Positions 54,601 to 64,000 of a DNA stretch of 64,000 nt are shown piece by piece. Below the pieces are notes generated by a model. That model had not been told where the DNA came from. It worked only from the letters and a program-made list of their open reading frames with translations, and did no database searches. The position numbers and the translations under genes are program-made. Location: positions 1 through 64,000 of the forward strand of contig NZ_BOMG01000048.1 of the NCBI RefSeq assembly GCF_016862075.1. The letters run 5' to 3'. The stretch is from Actinoplanes couchii (GTDB lineage Bacteria; Actinomycetota; Actinomycetes; Mycobacteriales; Micromonosporaceae). Position 1 is the first letter of the stretch. The number at the start of each line of letters is the position of its first letter.

Positions 54601-54641
54601 AAAAAACGACCCCACTGGTGCAAGTTGCACCAGTGGGGTCG
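54601..54641 (-). terminator. Rho-independent terminator of prs
   Basis: A perfect 17-bp stem (cgaccccactggtgcaa at 54607-54623 with its complement at 54625-54641) is followed on the minus strand by six T (54606-54601). It begins six bases after the prs stop and is the clearest intrinsic terminator in the window. Confidence 0.95.
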
Positions 54642-54647
54642 GAGAGA

Positions 54648-55628
54648 TCAGCTCAGGCCACCGAAGAGGGTGGTCACCGAGCCGTCGTCGAACACCTCAC
54701 GGATCGCCCGCGCCAGCAGCGGGGCGATGGAGAGCACAGTGATCTTGTCGAGCTGCTTCTCCGGGGCGAGCGGCAACGTGTTGGTCACCACCAGCTCGCT
54801 GATCCGGCTGTTCTTCAGGCGCTCGGTCGCCGGGTCGGACAGCAGCGCGTGGGTGGACGCCACGATCACGTCCGCCGCGCCCTCCTGGAACAGGATGTCC
54901 GCGGCCTTGGCGATGGTGCCGCCGGTGTCGATCATGTCGTCGACGATCAGGCAGACCCGGCCCTCGACCTCACCGACCACCCGGTTCGCCACCACCTGGT
55001 TCGGCTTCAGCGGGTCACGGGTCTTGTGGATGAAGGCCAGCGGGCAGCCGCCCAGCCGGTCGGTCCAGCGCTCGGCCACCCGGACCCGGCCGGAGTCCGG
55101 CGCGACCACGGTCATCGGCCGGCCCGCGTACTTCTTCTGCACGTAGTCGGCGAGGATGTCCATCGCGAACAGGTGGTCCACCGGGCCGTCGAAGAAGCCC
55201 TGGATCTGCGCGGTGTGCAGGTCGACCGTGAGGATGCGGTTGGCGCCGGCCGTCTTCAGCAGGTCGGCGACCAGGCGGGCGGAGATCGGCTCCCGGCCGC
55301 GGTGCTTCTTGTCCTGCCGCGAGTACGGATAGAACGGCAGCACCACGGTGATCCGCTTGGCCGACCCCCGCTTCAGCGCGTCGATCATGATCAGGGTCTC
55401 CATGACCCACCGGTTCACCCCCTCGGTGATGGACTGGACGACAAACGCGTCCGAGCCCCGCACCGAGTCCTTGAACCGGACGAAAATCTCCCCGTTGGCG
55501 AACTCGTAGGAATCCGACGGCGTCGGCGCCACGCCGAGCACCTGGCCGATCTCCTCCGCCAGCTCGGGAAAGCCCCGGCCGGAGAAAAGCATCAGACTCT
55601 TACGGTTCTCCGCGACGATGCTGCCCAT
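54648..55628 (-). CDS. prs: Ribose-phosphate pyrophosphokinase
   Basis: A 326-residue enzyme making PRPP from ribose-5-phosphate and ATP, needed for nucleotides and used by Upp. Motifs are ANGEIFVRF near residues 44-52, FYPYSRQDKKHRGREPIS, and the PRPP-binding VDDMIDTGGTI near 228-238. It follows glmU by 111 bp and ends in a strong terminator. Confidence 0.96.
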   Translation of the reverse strand: MGSIVAENRKSLMLFSGRGFPELAEEIGQVLGVAPTPSDSYEFANGEIFVRFKDSVRGSDAFVVQSITEGVNRWVMETLIMIDALKRGSAKRITVVLPFYPYSRQDKKHRGREPISARLVADLLKTAGANRILTVDLHTAQIQGFFDGPVDHLFAMDILADYVQKKYAGRPMTVVAPDSGRVRVAERWTDRLGGCPLAFIHKTRDPLKPNQVVANRVVGEVEGRVCLIVDDMIDTGGTIAKAADILFQEGAADVIVASTHALLSDPATERLKNSRISELVVTNTLPLAPEKQLDKITVLSIAPLLARAIREVFDDGSVTTLFGGLS

Positions 55629-55739
55629 CGGCTCGCTGCTCCCGTTGATCAGAGGGTGGGTTCGCAGTGAAGTATCCCTTGCGGGAACGTAACCGCCACG
55701 TTTCCGGGCCCCCGGGTGGCATGCCTCACCCCGGCTGGA

Positions 55740-57182
55740 TCAGTCCTGCTCAGGGGTGGTATCCGTGGCTTTCGCGGCGGCTTCCGCGGAGGCCGTGCCG
55801 GGACGCTTGCGCGCGACCCAGCCCTCGATGTTGCGCTGCTGCGCCCGCGACACTCCGAGCTCACCAGCACCGACGCTCTTCTGGACCGCACTGCCGGCCG
55901 CGACGTAGGCGCCCGGGCCGATCTCGACCGGCGCGATCAGCACCGAGTCGGACCCGACGAACGCCGCCTCGCCCACCGTCGTGTGGTACTTCTTCACCCC
56001 GTCGTAGTTCGCGAAGATCGTGCCGGCGCCGATGTTGGCCTTCGCCCCGATCGTGGCGTCACCCGCATAGGTCAGGTGCGGGACCTTGGCGCCGTCACCC
56101 AGTTCAGCGTTCTTCGTCTCGACAAAACCGCCGACCTTCGACTTCCGGCCCATCTTCGTGCCGGGACGGAGGTACGAGTACGGCCCGACTGTCGCCTCCG
56201 GCCCGACCAGCGCACCGATCGAGTGGGTCCGCAGGAGTGTCGCGCCCGCCCCGACCGTGGTGTCGATCAGCGTGGTGTCCGGCCCGATGACCGCGCCGGT
56301 GGCCACCGTGGTGGTGCCGAGGATCTGCGAATTCTGGTCGACGACGGCATCCGGCTCCAGCGTGGCGGTGACGTCGATCCAGGTGGTCGCCGGGTCGAGC
56401 AGCAGCACACCGGACCGCATCCAGGCCTCGTTCACCCGGTCGCGCATCAGCACCCGGAGCTTGGCCAGCTCGGCCCGGTCGTTGCAGCCCAGCGTCTCGT
56501 AGGCGAACTCGGCCACCTCGATCGCCACCGGGTGCCCCTGGCCGGCCAGGATCCCGAAGACGTCGGTCAGGTACTCCTCGCCCTGCGCGTTGTCGGTGGA
56601 GAGCTTGCCCAGCGCCTCCCGCAGCAGGACCGCGTCGAACGCGTAGATCCCCGAGTTGATCTCCTGGATCCGGCGCTGCTCGTCGGTGGCGTCCTTGGCC
56701 TCGACGATCCGCTCCAGGTTGCCGTCGACGCCCCGGACGATCCGGCCCAGCCCGCCCGGCACCTCGACCTCGGCGCTCAGCACGGTCGCCGCGGCGCCCG
56801 CCTTCTCGTGGGTGACCAGGAGCGCCTCCACCGTCTCCGGGCGCAGCAGCGGCACGTCACCGCTGAGCACCACCACGGTGCCGGTCAGGTCGGGGGTGGC
56901 GTCCAGCGCGATGCGCACCGCGTGGCCGGTCCCGTTCTGTTCCGCCTGGAGCACCGGCACCGCATCCGGCGCGACCTCGCCGACGAACGCGGTGATCTGC
57001 TCGGCCTTGTGACCGACGACGACCACGGTGCGGTCGGTGTGGATCTCCGACGCGACGTGTAGCACGTGCCCGAGCAGGGTGCGGCCCAGCAGCGGCTGGA
57101 GCACCTTGGGAGTGGCGGACTTCATCCGCTTGCCCTCACCGGCGGCGAGAACGACGACGGTACGGCTGGCAGCCTGGCTCAA
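55740..57182 (-). CDS. glmU: Bifunctional GlmU (uridyltransferase / acetyltransferase)
   Basis: A ~480-residue enzyme making UDP-GlcNAc in its last two steps. The N-terminal uridyltransferase has LAAGEGKRMKS near residues 11-21, QNGTGHAV and LSGDVPLL. The C-terminal left-handed beta-helix has hexapeptide repeats, with NIGAGTIFANYDGVKKYHT as the acetyl-CoA site. I prefer the TTG at 57182 because GGAG lies seven bases upstream and the protein then starts LSQAASRTVVVLAAGEG; the GTG at 57224 is 10 bases from the tRNA. Confidence 0.95.
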   Translation of the reverse strand: MSQAASRTVVVLAAGEGKRMKSATPKVLQPLLGRTLLGHVLHVASEIHTDRTVVVVGHKAEQITAFVGEVAPDAVPVLQAEQNGTGHAVRIALDATPDLTGTVVVLSGDVPLLRPETVEALLVTHEKAGAAATVLSAEVEVPGGLGRIVRGVDGNLERIVEAKDATDEQRRIQEINSGIYAFDAVLLREALGKLSTDNAQGEEYLTDVFGILAGQGHPVAIEVAEFAYETLGCNDRAELAKLRVLMRDRVNEAWMRSGVLLLDPATTWIDVTATLEPDAVVDQNSQILGTTTVATGAVIGPDTTLIDTTVGAGATLLRTHSIGALVGPEATVGPYSYLRPGTKMGRKSKVGGFVETKNAELGDGAKVPHLTYAGDATIGAKANIGAGTIFANYDGVKKYHTTVGEAAFVGSDSVLIAPVEIGPGAYVAAGSAVQKSVGAGELGVSRAQQRNIEGWVARKRPGTASAEAAAKATDTTPEQD

Positions 57183-57232
57183 AGTGGTTCTCCATCGATT
57201 CGCAGTGGCATCGGGGCTCACCACAAGAATTG

Positions 57233-57304
57233 CTCGGCCGCCAGGACTCGAACCCGGAATATCTGGACCAAAACCAGAGGTGTTGCCAATTACACCACGG
57301 CCGA
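57233..57304 (-). tRNA. tRNA-Gln (anticodon TTG)
   Basis: The minus strand folds into a full cloverleaf of 72 bases: acceptor stem TCGGCCG/CGGCCGA with discriminator G, a 4-bp D stem, anticodon stem TCTGG/CCAGA with loop TTTTGGT, and T arm CCGGG-TTCGAGT-CCTGG. The anticodon TTG reads Gln codons. The 3' CCA is not encoded. It lies just upstream of glmU on the same strand. Confidence 0.97.
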
Positions 57305-57397
57305 TTGCTGCTGGAGACAGAGTAGCGTCTCGCCTCCCGATCGCGATAAGCGGTTATGTCGGTCGGACTACGACACCCCCGATGGCAGGATGACCGG

Positions 57398-58063
57398 GTG
57401 ACGGAGCGGGGCGAGAACAGCGACAGACAGCGGCGGACGGCCGCGCCGCGGGTCCGGATGCCGGCCGCCCAGCGCCGCGAGCAACTGATCACGGTCGGCC
57501 GTCAGCTGTTCGCCGAGCGGGGTTACGACGCCACCAGCGTCGAGGAGGTCGCGGCCCGGGCGAAAGTGTCCAAGCCGGTGGTCTACGAGCACTTCGGCGG
57601 CAAGGAGGGCCTCTACGCGGTGGTCGTCGACCGTGAGGTGCGGGCGCTGCTGGACCGGCTGACGACCGCGCTGACCGGGGGCCACCCGCGGGAGATGCTG
57701 GAGCAGGCGACGCTGGCGCTGCTGGATTACATCGACGAGGAACCGCACGGTTTCCAGGTGCTGACCCGCAACTCGCCGCTGCTGTCCGCGTCGGGCAGTT
57801 TCTCCAGCGTGATGACCGATGTGGCACACCAGGCGGAGCACATCCTCGGCGCCGAGTTCAAGAACCGGGGGCTCGACTCGAAATTCGCCGAGCTCTACTC
57901 ACAGGCTCTGGTCGGGATGGTGGCGCTGGTCGGCCAGTGGTGGCGGGAGACCCGCAAACCGCCGAAGAAGGAGATCGTCGCCGCCCAGCTGGTCAACCTG
58001 GCCTGGAACGGGCTGTCCCACCTGGAACCGAAGCCGGGACTGCGGACCCGCCGGGTCCGTTGA
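57398..58063 (+). CDS. TetR family transcriptional regulator
   Basis: A 221-residue repressor-type protein. The helix-turn-helix spans about residues 35-75 (QLITVGRQLFAERGYDATSV, then AKVSKPVVYEHFGGKEGLYA). The C-terminal helical ligand domain is of normal length. The GTG at 57398 has GCAGGA upstream. A TetR gene in this place, beside glmU, is also seen in mycobacteria (Rv1019). Its target is unknown. Confidence 0.92.
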   Translation: MTERGENSDRQRRTAAPRVRMPAAQRREQLITVGRQLFAERGYDATSVEEVAARAKVSKPVVYEHFGGKEGLYAVVVDREVRALLDRLTTALTGGHPREMLEQATLALLDYIDEEPHGFQVLTRNSPLLSASGSFSSVMTDVAHQAEHILGAEFKNRGLDSKFAELYSQALVGMVALVGQWWRETRKPPKKEIVAAQLVNLAWNGLSHLEPKPGLRTRRVR

Positions 58064-58088
58064 CCGGACCCGGCGGAACGAGCCGGAC

Positions 58089-58553
58089 TCAGGCGGTGAC
58101 GCGGCCCTCGCGGACCTGGCGCGGCGCACCGGCCTTGGACTGCGGCGCCGACTTGCTGTAGAGGCTGACCGTGATCAGCAGCAGGCCGGCCAGGTAGGTG
58201 GCGATCACCGTGGACATGGTGAAACCGAAGAAGTTCACCTCGTCGGTGCGCAGCACGGCCAGCGAGTAGCTGCCCAGGACCAGCAGGCCCCAGCCCAGGT
58301 ACTGATCGATGAGGACGTCGATGTTCTTGCCGACCGCGGTGCCGAGCAGCACCAGCGCGCCGACCGCCAGCACGACGATCGACCACAGCAGGTTGCTGCC
58401 CTGGCCGAGCGCCCGGGCGCCGGGGCCGGTGAACGCCTCACCGGACGTCGAGATGAACCCGATGATCCCGAACGCCACCAGGTAGGCGCCGGTGACGAAG
58501 CCGACGATCCGGTAGATCGGCCGAAGCGGGTGATTGACCGGGGTGTGCGCCAT
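58089..58553 (-). CDS. DUF4383 domain-containing membrane protein
   Basis: A 154-residue protein with four membrane helices: IVGFVTGAYLVAFGIIGFIS, LLWSIVVLAVGALVLLGTAV, YLGWGLLVLGSYSLAVLR and TMSTVIATYLAGLLLITVSL. The pattern with HPLRPIYRIVGFVTG at the start fits DUF4383, of unknown function. GGAG lies upstream of the ATG. It lies downstream of the ABC-F gene on the same strand. Confidence 0.85.
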   Translation of the reverse strand: MAHTPVNHPLRPIYRIVGFVTGAYLVAFGIIGFISTSGEAFTGPGARALGQGSNLLWSIVVLAVGALVLLGTAVGKNIDVLIDQYLGWGLLVLGSYSLAVLRTDEVNFFGFTMSTVIATYLAGLLLITVSLYSKSAPQSKAGAPRQVREGRVTA

Positions 58554-58631
58554 GGTTCCGTCTCCAAGGTCAGGTGTCTTCGTGCAGATTCTCGCGTATC
58601 CCCGACAAGCGGCGCAGGCACACCCCCCGGA

Positions 58632-60431
<1,800 letters not shown>

Positions 60432-60438
60432 GATGCCC

Positions 60439-61386
60439 CTAGATTACCCGCGCGCCCGGCTGCGGTCCCCGGGCGGTGACCGCGGCCCGGCACACCTTGG
60501 CCGCGGTCAGGGCGGCCGCTACCTCCTGCGCGTGCGCCGCGTCGGCGGCCAGGAAGACACAGGTCGGCCCGGAACCGGAGACCAGACCGGTGATCGCGCC
60601 CGCCTCGTGGCCCGCTTTCAGCACCTCGGCCAGCTGCGGGCGGAGCGAGAGCGCGGCCGGCTGCAGGTCGTTGCCGAGCGCGGCGCCGAGCACCTCCGGG
60701 TCACGCTGGCGCAGCGCGGTCATCAGCCTGTCCGGCCCGCCCAGCGGAGCGGGCGGCCAGGAGTCGTCGCGCAGCCGGTCCAGCTCGCGGTATACCGCCG
60801 GGGTGGACAGGCCGCCGTCGGCGATCGCCACCACCCAGTGCCAGGTGGTCGGGCGGGCCAGGATCGGGCTGACCGCCTCGCCGTGCCCGGTGCCCAGGGC
60901 GGTGCCGCCGTGCAGCAGGAACGGGATGTCCGAACCCAGCTCGGCGCCCACCTCGGCCAGGTCGTCCCGGGACATGCCGAGACCCCACAGCATGTCGCAG
61001 GCGATCAGGGTGGCCGCCGCGTCGGCGCTGCCCCCGGCCAGGCCGCCGGCCAGCGGGATGCTCTTGCGCAGGTGCAGGCGGGCGTAGGCGGGCACCCGGC
61101 CGCGGGCGGCCAGCGCCCGGGCGGCCCGGATGATCAGGTTCGACTCGTCCAGCTCCAGCTCGCCGGTGCCCTCACCCTCCATGGTCAGCGTGAGGGTGTC
61201 CCCGCGGCGGGCGGTCAGCTCGTCGAAGAGACTGATCGCGTGGTAGACGGTGTTCAGCTCGTGAAAACCGTCCGGCCGCAGCGGACCCACCCCGAGGTGC
61301 AGGTTTATCTTCGCCGGGACGCGCACCTTGACCGGGCCACGGTGCGGACGGGGCTCGTCGTCGCCCGGTCCCCAAGCCTCCGTCAC
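60439..61386 (-). CDS. ispE: 4-diphosphocytidyl-2-C-methyl-D-erythritol kinase
   Basis: A 315-residue GHMP kinase of the non-mevalonate isoprenoid pathway. VRVPAKINLHLGVG near residues 21-34, the ATP loop PLAGGLAGGSADAAAT near 111-126 and LVSGSGPTCVFLA near the C-terminus are diagnostic. The GTG start overlaps the stop of a 16-codon ORF by four bases and has GGGAG eight bases upstream. It is in the run rsmA, short ORF, ispE, ABC-F. Confidence 0.95.
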   Translation of the reverse strand: MTEAWGPGDDEPRPHRGPVKVRVPAKINLHLGVGPLRPDGFHELNTVYHAISLFDELTARRGDTLTLTMEGEGTGELELDESNLIIRAARALAARGRVPAYARLHLRKSIPLAGGLAGGSADAAATLIACDMLWGLGMSRDDLAEVGAELGSDIPFLLHGGTALGTGHGEAVSPILARPTTWHWVVAIADGGLSTPAVYRELDRLRDDSWPPAPLGGPDRLMTALRQRDPEVLGAALGNDLQPAALSLRPQLAEVLKAGHEAGAITGLVSGSGPTCVFLAADAAHAQEVAAALTAAKVCRAAVTARGPQPGARVI

Positions 61387-61433
61387 GGAGTGATCTCCCG
61401 GATCGGCAGCTCGATCTCGAACGGCGCGGTCAT
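61383..61433 (-). CDS. 16-codon coupling ORF between rsmA and ispE
   Basis: A complete frame from ATG (61433) to TGA encodes MTAPFEIELPIREITP. Its ATG overlaps the rsmA stop as ATGA and its stop overlaps the ispE start as GTGA. This could pass ribosomes from rsmA to ispE. It is too short to identify by homology; the exact double overlap is the main evidence. Confidence 0.4.
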   Translation of the reverse strand: MTAPFEIELPIREITP

Positions 61434-62317
61434 GAGTTCATCTCCTCGGGCTGCACGTCGGACGGGGTGAGCTTACCGCCGGGACCGGACTGCTTCGCCG
61501 CTGCCGCGATCGCGACGAACTCGCCGACGGTGAGCGCCTCGCCCCTCGCCTGCGGGCTCACCCCGGCCGCGCGCAGCACCGACTCCGCCCGGTCCGGGCC
61601 ACCGGCCCAGCCGGCCAGCGCGGCCCGCAGGGTCTTGCGCCGCTGGGCGAACGCCGCGTCCACCACCGCGAACACGTCCGCCCGGCTCGCTCCGGCCGGG
61701 GTCTCCCGCCTGGTGAACGCGACCAGACCGGAGTCCACGTTGGGCACCGGCCAGAACACCGCGGGCGGCACCTTGCCGGCCGGTTTTGCCTCCGCGTACC
61801 AGGCCAGCTTGACCGAGGGCACGCCGTACACCTTGGAACCGGGCCCGGCGACGAGCCGGTCGGCGACCTCCTTCTGCACCATCACCAGGCCACCGCGCAG
61901 GGCGGGCAGCTCGGCCAGCAGGTGCAGGACCACCGGGACGGCGACGTTGTACGGCAGGTTCGCCACCAGCATCGTCGGCGCCGGGTCGAACCGGTCGCCG
62001 GTCACCCGCATCGCGTCGGCCAGGTGCACGGTCAGGTGCGGCGCGGTCACCGTCTCCGGCAGCGCCTTGGCCAGGTTGGGGTCGATCTCCACGGCGTGCA
62101 CGTGCCGCACCGCCCCGGCCAGGCCCAGCGTCAGCGAACCGAGCCCGGGACCGACCTCCAGGGCCACGTCGTCCGGTCGCAGCCCGGCCGCTCCGACGAT
62201 GCGCCGGATGGTGTTCGGGTCGTGCAGGAAGTTCTGGCCGAGCTTCTTGGTCGGCGCGACGCCGAGGCGCGCGGCCAGTTCCCGGATCTCCGCCGGGCCG
62301 AGAAGTCTTTCCGCCAT
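61430..62317 (-). CDS. rsmA: 16S rRNA (adenine-N6,N6)-dimethyltransferase
   Basis: A 295-residue KsgA homologue that dimethylates two adenines near the 3' end of 16S rRNA. KKLGQNFLHDPNTIRRIV near residues 24-41, the SAM site EVGPGLGSLT, and the catalytic NLPYNV near 129-134 are present. VFWPVPNVDSGLV closes the family signature. It begins a run with ispE and the ABC-F gene. Confidence 0.95.
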   Translation of the reverse strand: MAERLLGPAEIRELAARLGVAPTKKLGQNFLHDPNTIRRIVGAAGLRPDDVALEVGPGLGSLTLGLAGAVRHVHAVEIDPNLAKALPETVTAPHLTVHLADAMRVTGDRFDPAPTMLVANLPYNVAVPVVLHLLAELPALRGGLVMVQKEVADRLVAGPGSKVYGVPSVKLAWYAEAKPAGKVPPAVFWPVPNVDSGLVAFTRRETPAGASRADVFAVVDAAFAQRRKTLRAALAGWAGGPDRAESVLRAAGVSPQARGEALTVGEFVAIAAAAKQSGPGGKLTPSDVQPEEMNS

Positions 62318-62376
62318 GACCGAAGCCTACGGTGGCCCGTTGAGGCCGCTGGACACCGCCGGGTAGGAAGGACGTC

Positions 62377-62802
62377 ATGAAGGAGTTGCTCGAGCTGCGC
62401 GGGGTGGTGGAGGCGACCCCGGAGGCGGTCGCCGCGATCCTGTTGGACGTGCGCCCGGGCGGCCGGTCCCCTCTGCTGGTGCACGGCGAGGTCGAGGCCC
62501 CCGGCGACGGCGACGAGTTCACCGTGGTCCTGGAGGGCAGCCGGATCAGCGTGACCGTCGATCGCGCCGCCCGTTCGGTGATCCAGCAGGGTGAGTGGTG
62601 GTACCGCGGGGTGACCACGGTGGAGCCCGATCCGCGCGGCTCCCACGTGATCCACCGCGTCTACAACGTCGCCCCCGGTCACGGCTGGGCGGTCCGGATG
62701 GTCTCCCGCGGCCCGCTGCTGTCCGCCCCGACCGGCTTCGCCACCCAGTTGGAGCAGCTCAGCCGGCTCCTCGGCGTCGCCGCCTGGGTCGAGACGGACT
62801 AG
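62377..62802 (+). CDS. SRPBCC-like hypothetical protein
   Basis: A 141-residue soluble protein opening ELRGVVEATPEAVAAILLDV, then alternating strands (VIQQGEWWYRGVTTVEP, HVIHRVYNV) and a C-terminal helix (TQLEQLSRLLGVA). This order of strand, helix, sheet and long helix fits the SRPBCC/START-like fold. AGGAAGGA precedes the ATG. It lies between rsmA and tatD, where many actinobacteria have rpfB. Confidence 0.6.
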   Translation: MKELLELRGVVEATPEAVAAILLDVRPGGRSPLLVHGEVEAPGDGDEFTVVLEGSRISVTVDRAARSVIQQGEWWYRGVTTVEPDPRGSHVIHRVYNVAPGHGWAVRMVSRGPLLSAPTGFATQLEQLSRLLGVAAWVETD

Positions 62803-62805
62803 GTC

Positions 62806-63705
62806 TTAACGCCAGCCGCCGAAGACCTCGTCGCCGGTGGCCGAGACGGTGGCGCAGAGGGTGTCCAGATCGGCGCCGGAGGCGGCGGCCAGCGTCCGCA
62901 CGGTCAGCGGCACCAGATAGGACGCGTTGGGGCGCCCCCGGTACGGCGTGGGGGTCAGGTAGGGCGCGTCGGTCTCCACCATCATCTGCCCGGGCGGGGT
63001 GATCGCCGCCGCCTCGCGCAGGTTGACCGCGCTGGCGAAGGTGACCGTGCCGGCGAAGCTCAGGTAGTAGCCCCGGCGCACACACTCGGCGGCAAACTCG
63101 GCGTCCCCGGAGAAGCAGTGCAGCACCACCCGGTCCGGCGCGCCCTCCTCGTCGAGCACCCGCAGCACGTCGGCGTGGGCCTCCCGGTCGTGGATGATCA
63201 GCGCCTTGGCGTACCGCTTGGCGATCGCGATGTGGGCCCGGAAGCTCTCCTCCTGCGCGGCCCGGCCCTCCTCGCCGGTACGGAAGGTGTCCAGCCCGGT
63301 CTCCCCGATGCCCCGCACCCGCGGTCTCGCCGCCTGCGCCTCGATCGCGCGCAGGGCCTCGTCCAGGTCGGCGAGCCGGGGCGCCTCGTTGGGGTGCAGG
63401 GCCACCGCGGCCAGCACCGAGCCGTGCCGTTCGGCCAGGTCGGCGCCCCAGACCGAGGAGGCGACGTCCACTCCGACCTGGACCAACCGGTCGACTCCGC
63501 TCTTGGCCGCGGCGGTGATCAGCGCCTCGACCGGGTCGGCGCCGTCGTCGCCGGGCACCGCACCGGCCTCCTGGATCGTCAGGTCGAGGTGGGTGTGGCT
63601 GTCGAAGACCGGGACCGCTAACGGCTCGGGCGCCGGCGGGAACTCCCCGGACCGACGGGCGTCCTTCTTGCGGCGCGAAGCCGATGGGGTAGACATGTGA
63701 GACAT
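62806..63705 (-). CDS. tatD: TatD family hydrolase
   Basis: A ~299-residue metal-dependent hydrolase of the TatD/amidohydrolase type. The first metal site is FDSHTHLDL near residues 35-43, GIGETGLD holds the catalytic Glu, IIHDREAHADVL and HCFSGDAE add His ligands, and VETDAPYLTP the last Asp. A basic Ser/Arg/Lys leader precedes the domain. The start is one of two ATGs (63705 or 63696). Members have DNase activity; in mycobacteria the gene is Rv1008. Confidence 0.92.
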   Translation of the reverse strand: MSHMSTPSASRRKKDARRSGEFPPAPEPLAVPVFDSHTHLDLTIQEAGAVPGDDGADPVEALITAAAKSGVDRLVQVGVDVASSVWGADLAERHGSVLAAVALHPNEAPRLADLDEALRAIEAQAARPRVRGIGETGLDTFRTGEEGRAAQEESFRAHIAIAKRYAKALIIHDREAHADVLRVLDEEGAPDRVVLHCFSGDAEFAAECVRRGYYLSFAGTVTFASAVNLREAAAITPPGQMMVETDAPYLTPTPYRGRPNASYLVPLTVRTLAAASGADLDTLCATVSATGDEVFGGWR

Positions 63706-63775
63706 TGTGCACCGCGTATTTTTGTGTAACCGGGCGTTCACCTTGAGTCCACCAGGGTCGCTTAGGTTGCGCCGC

Positions 63776-64000
63776 GTGACCATGACGGGCGAGGACAGTG
63801 AGATAGGTACCGACCCGCTGGAACCACCGCTGATGGCACCGCTGCGCCGGGATCTGAACTGGCAGCAGGTGCAATCGATGAGTCAGTCGGCGGGGTACCG
63901 GGACGATCCGGTGCTGCGCTCGATCCGGGCCACCGCGGCGATCCGCCGGGGCACACGGATGACGAAGGTCCTCTCACCGGCCCAGGTCGCCGGCCATCTC
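63776..64000 (+). CDS. N-terminal part of an unidentified protein, cut by the window edge
   Basis: A frame open from GTG at 63776 (or ATG at 63782) to the right edge gives at least 73 residues. It reads MTGEDSEIGTDPLEPPLMAP, then DLNWQQVQSMSQSAGYRDDP and a basic RATAAIRRGTRM stretch. There is no signal peptide in the visible part. TAGGTT at 63763-63768 places a possible start site on the GTG, so the mRNA may be leaderless. It is divergent from tatD. I cannot assign a family. Confidence 0.55.
   Translation, partial: MTMTGEDSEIGTDPLEPPLMAPLRRDLNWQQVQSMSQSAGYRDDPVLRSIRATAAIRRGTRMTKVLSPAQVAGHL

Overview
The window is high-GC DNA with frequent GTG/TTG starts and Shine-Dalgarno (SD) sites close to GGAGG. 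Its protein families are typical of actinobacteria: a conservon (sensor kinase, roadblock, DUF742, GTPase), SCO4848- and SCO6745-type proteins, GPP34, DUF4349 and an actinobacterial adenosine deaminase. The family set and gene order suggest Micromonosporaceae, perhaps Actinoplanes; this is inference, not a search result. The DNA looks chromosomal and mostly housekeeping. I see no phage, intact insertion sequence, CRISPR array or rRNA.

Layout. 1-10.4 kb: GNAT acetyltransferase, SCO6745-family protein, coiled-coil protein coupled to a metallo-beta-lactamase-fold hydrolase, DUF4349 lipoprotein, M20 amidohydrolase, membrane Ser/Thr kinase, phosphohexomutase and GPP34 protein. 10.5-16.2 kb: surface-polymer genes (galE, a two-domain glycosyl/CDP-glycerol transferase, a GT4 transferase) and a NUDIX hydrolase. 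16.2-16.75 kb: gene-free repeats with a perfect 17-bp-arm palindrome. 16.75-24.3 kb: upp, then deoC, a full aldehyde dehydrogenase and a half-length one, an acidic protein, and a long protein with an IS110-transposase-like N-terminus. 24.3-25.9 kb: repeat-rich DNA without convincing genes apart from a possible leaderless 43-codon ORF. 25.9-31 kb: the conservon. 31.4-41.4 kb: nucleoside salvage and import (add, cdd, deoA, a BMP lipoprotein and its ABC transporter), with an RlmA-like methyltransferase and a DUF4272 protein. 41.6-48 kb: small membrane protein, YihY, 2H phosphoesterase, trpS, galE-galK and a STAS/ATPase regulator. 48-53 kb: cysQ-cysD-cysN and a polyprenyl-phosphate sugar transferase. 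53-64 kb: the conserved pth-rplY-prs-glmU/tRNA-Gln and rsmA-ispE/tatD neighbourhood.

How the genes fit. The BMP/ABC system should import nucleosides. Adenosine deaminase, cytidine deaminase, thymidine phosphorylase and Upp salvage bases and release deoxyribose phosphate, which DeoC cleaves to glyceraldehyde-3-phosphate and acetaldehyde. The aldehyde dehydrogenase pair beside deoC could oxidise the acetaldehyde. Candidate operators precede both deoC and the BMP gene. GalE, GalK, GlmU, the phosphohexomutase, the sugar transferase and the CDP-glycerol transferase supply or use sugars for envelope polymers.

The most unusual observation is a shared C-terminal module of roughly 100-150 residues in the conservon sensor kinase and in the nearby IS110-like protein, suggesting that a domesticated transposase fold works with conservon signalling. 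Other points worth following are a 16-codon ORF overlapping both rsmA and ispE, a cytidine deaminase with an extra domain, a half aldehyde dehydrogenase, and the absence of rpfB between tatD and rsmA.
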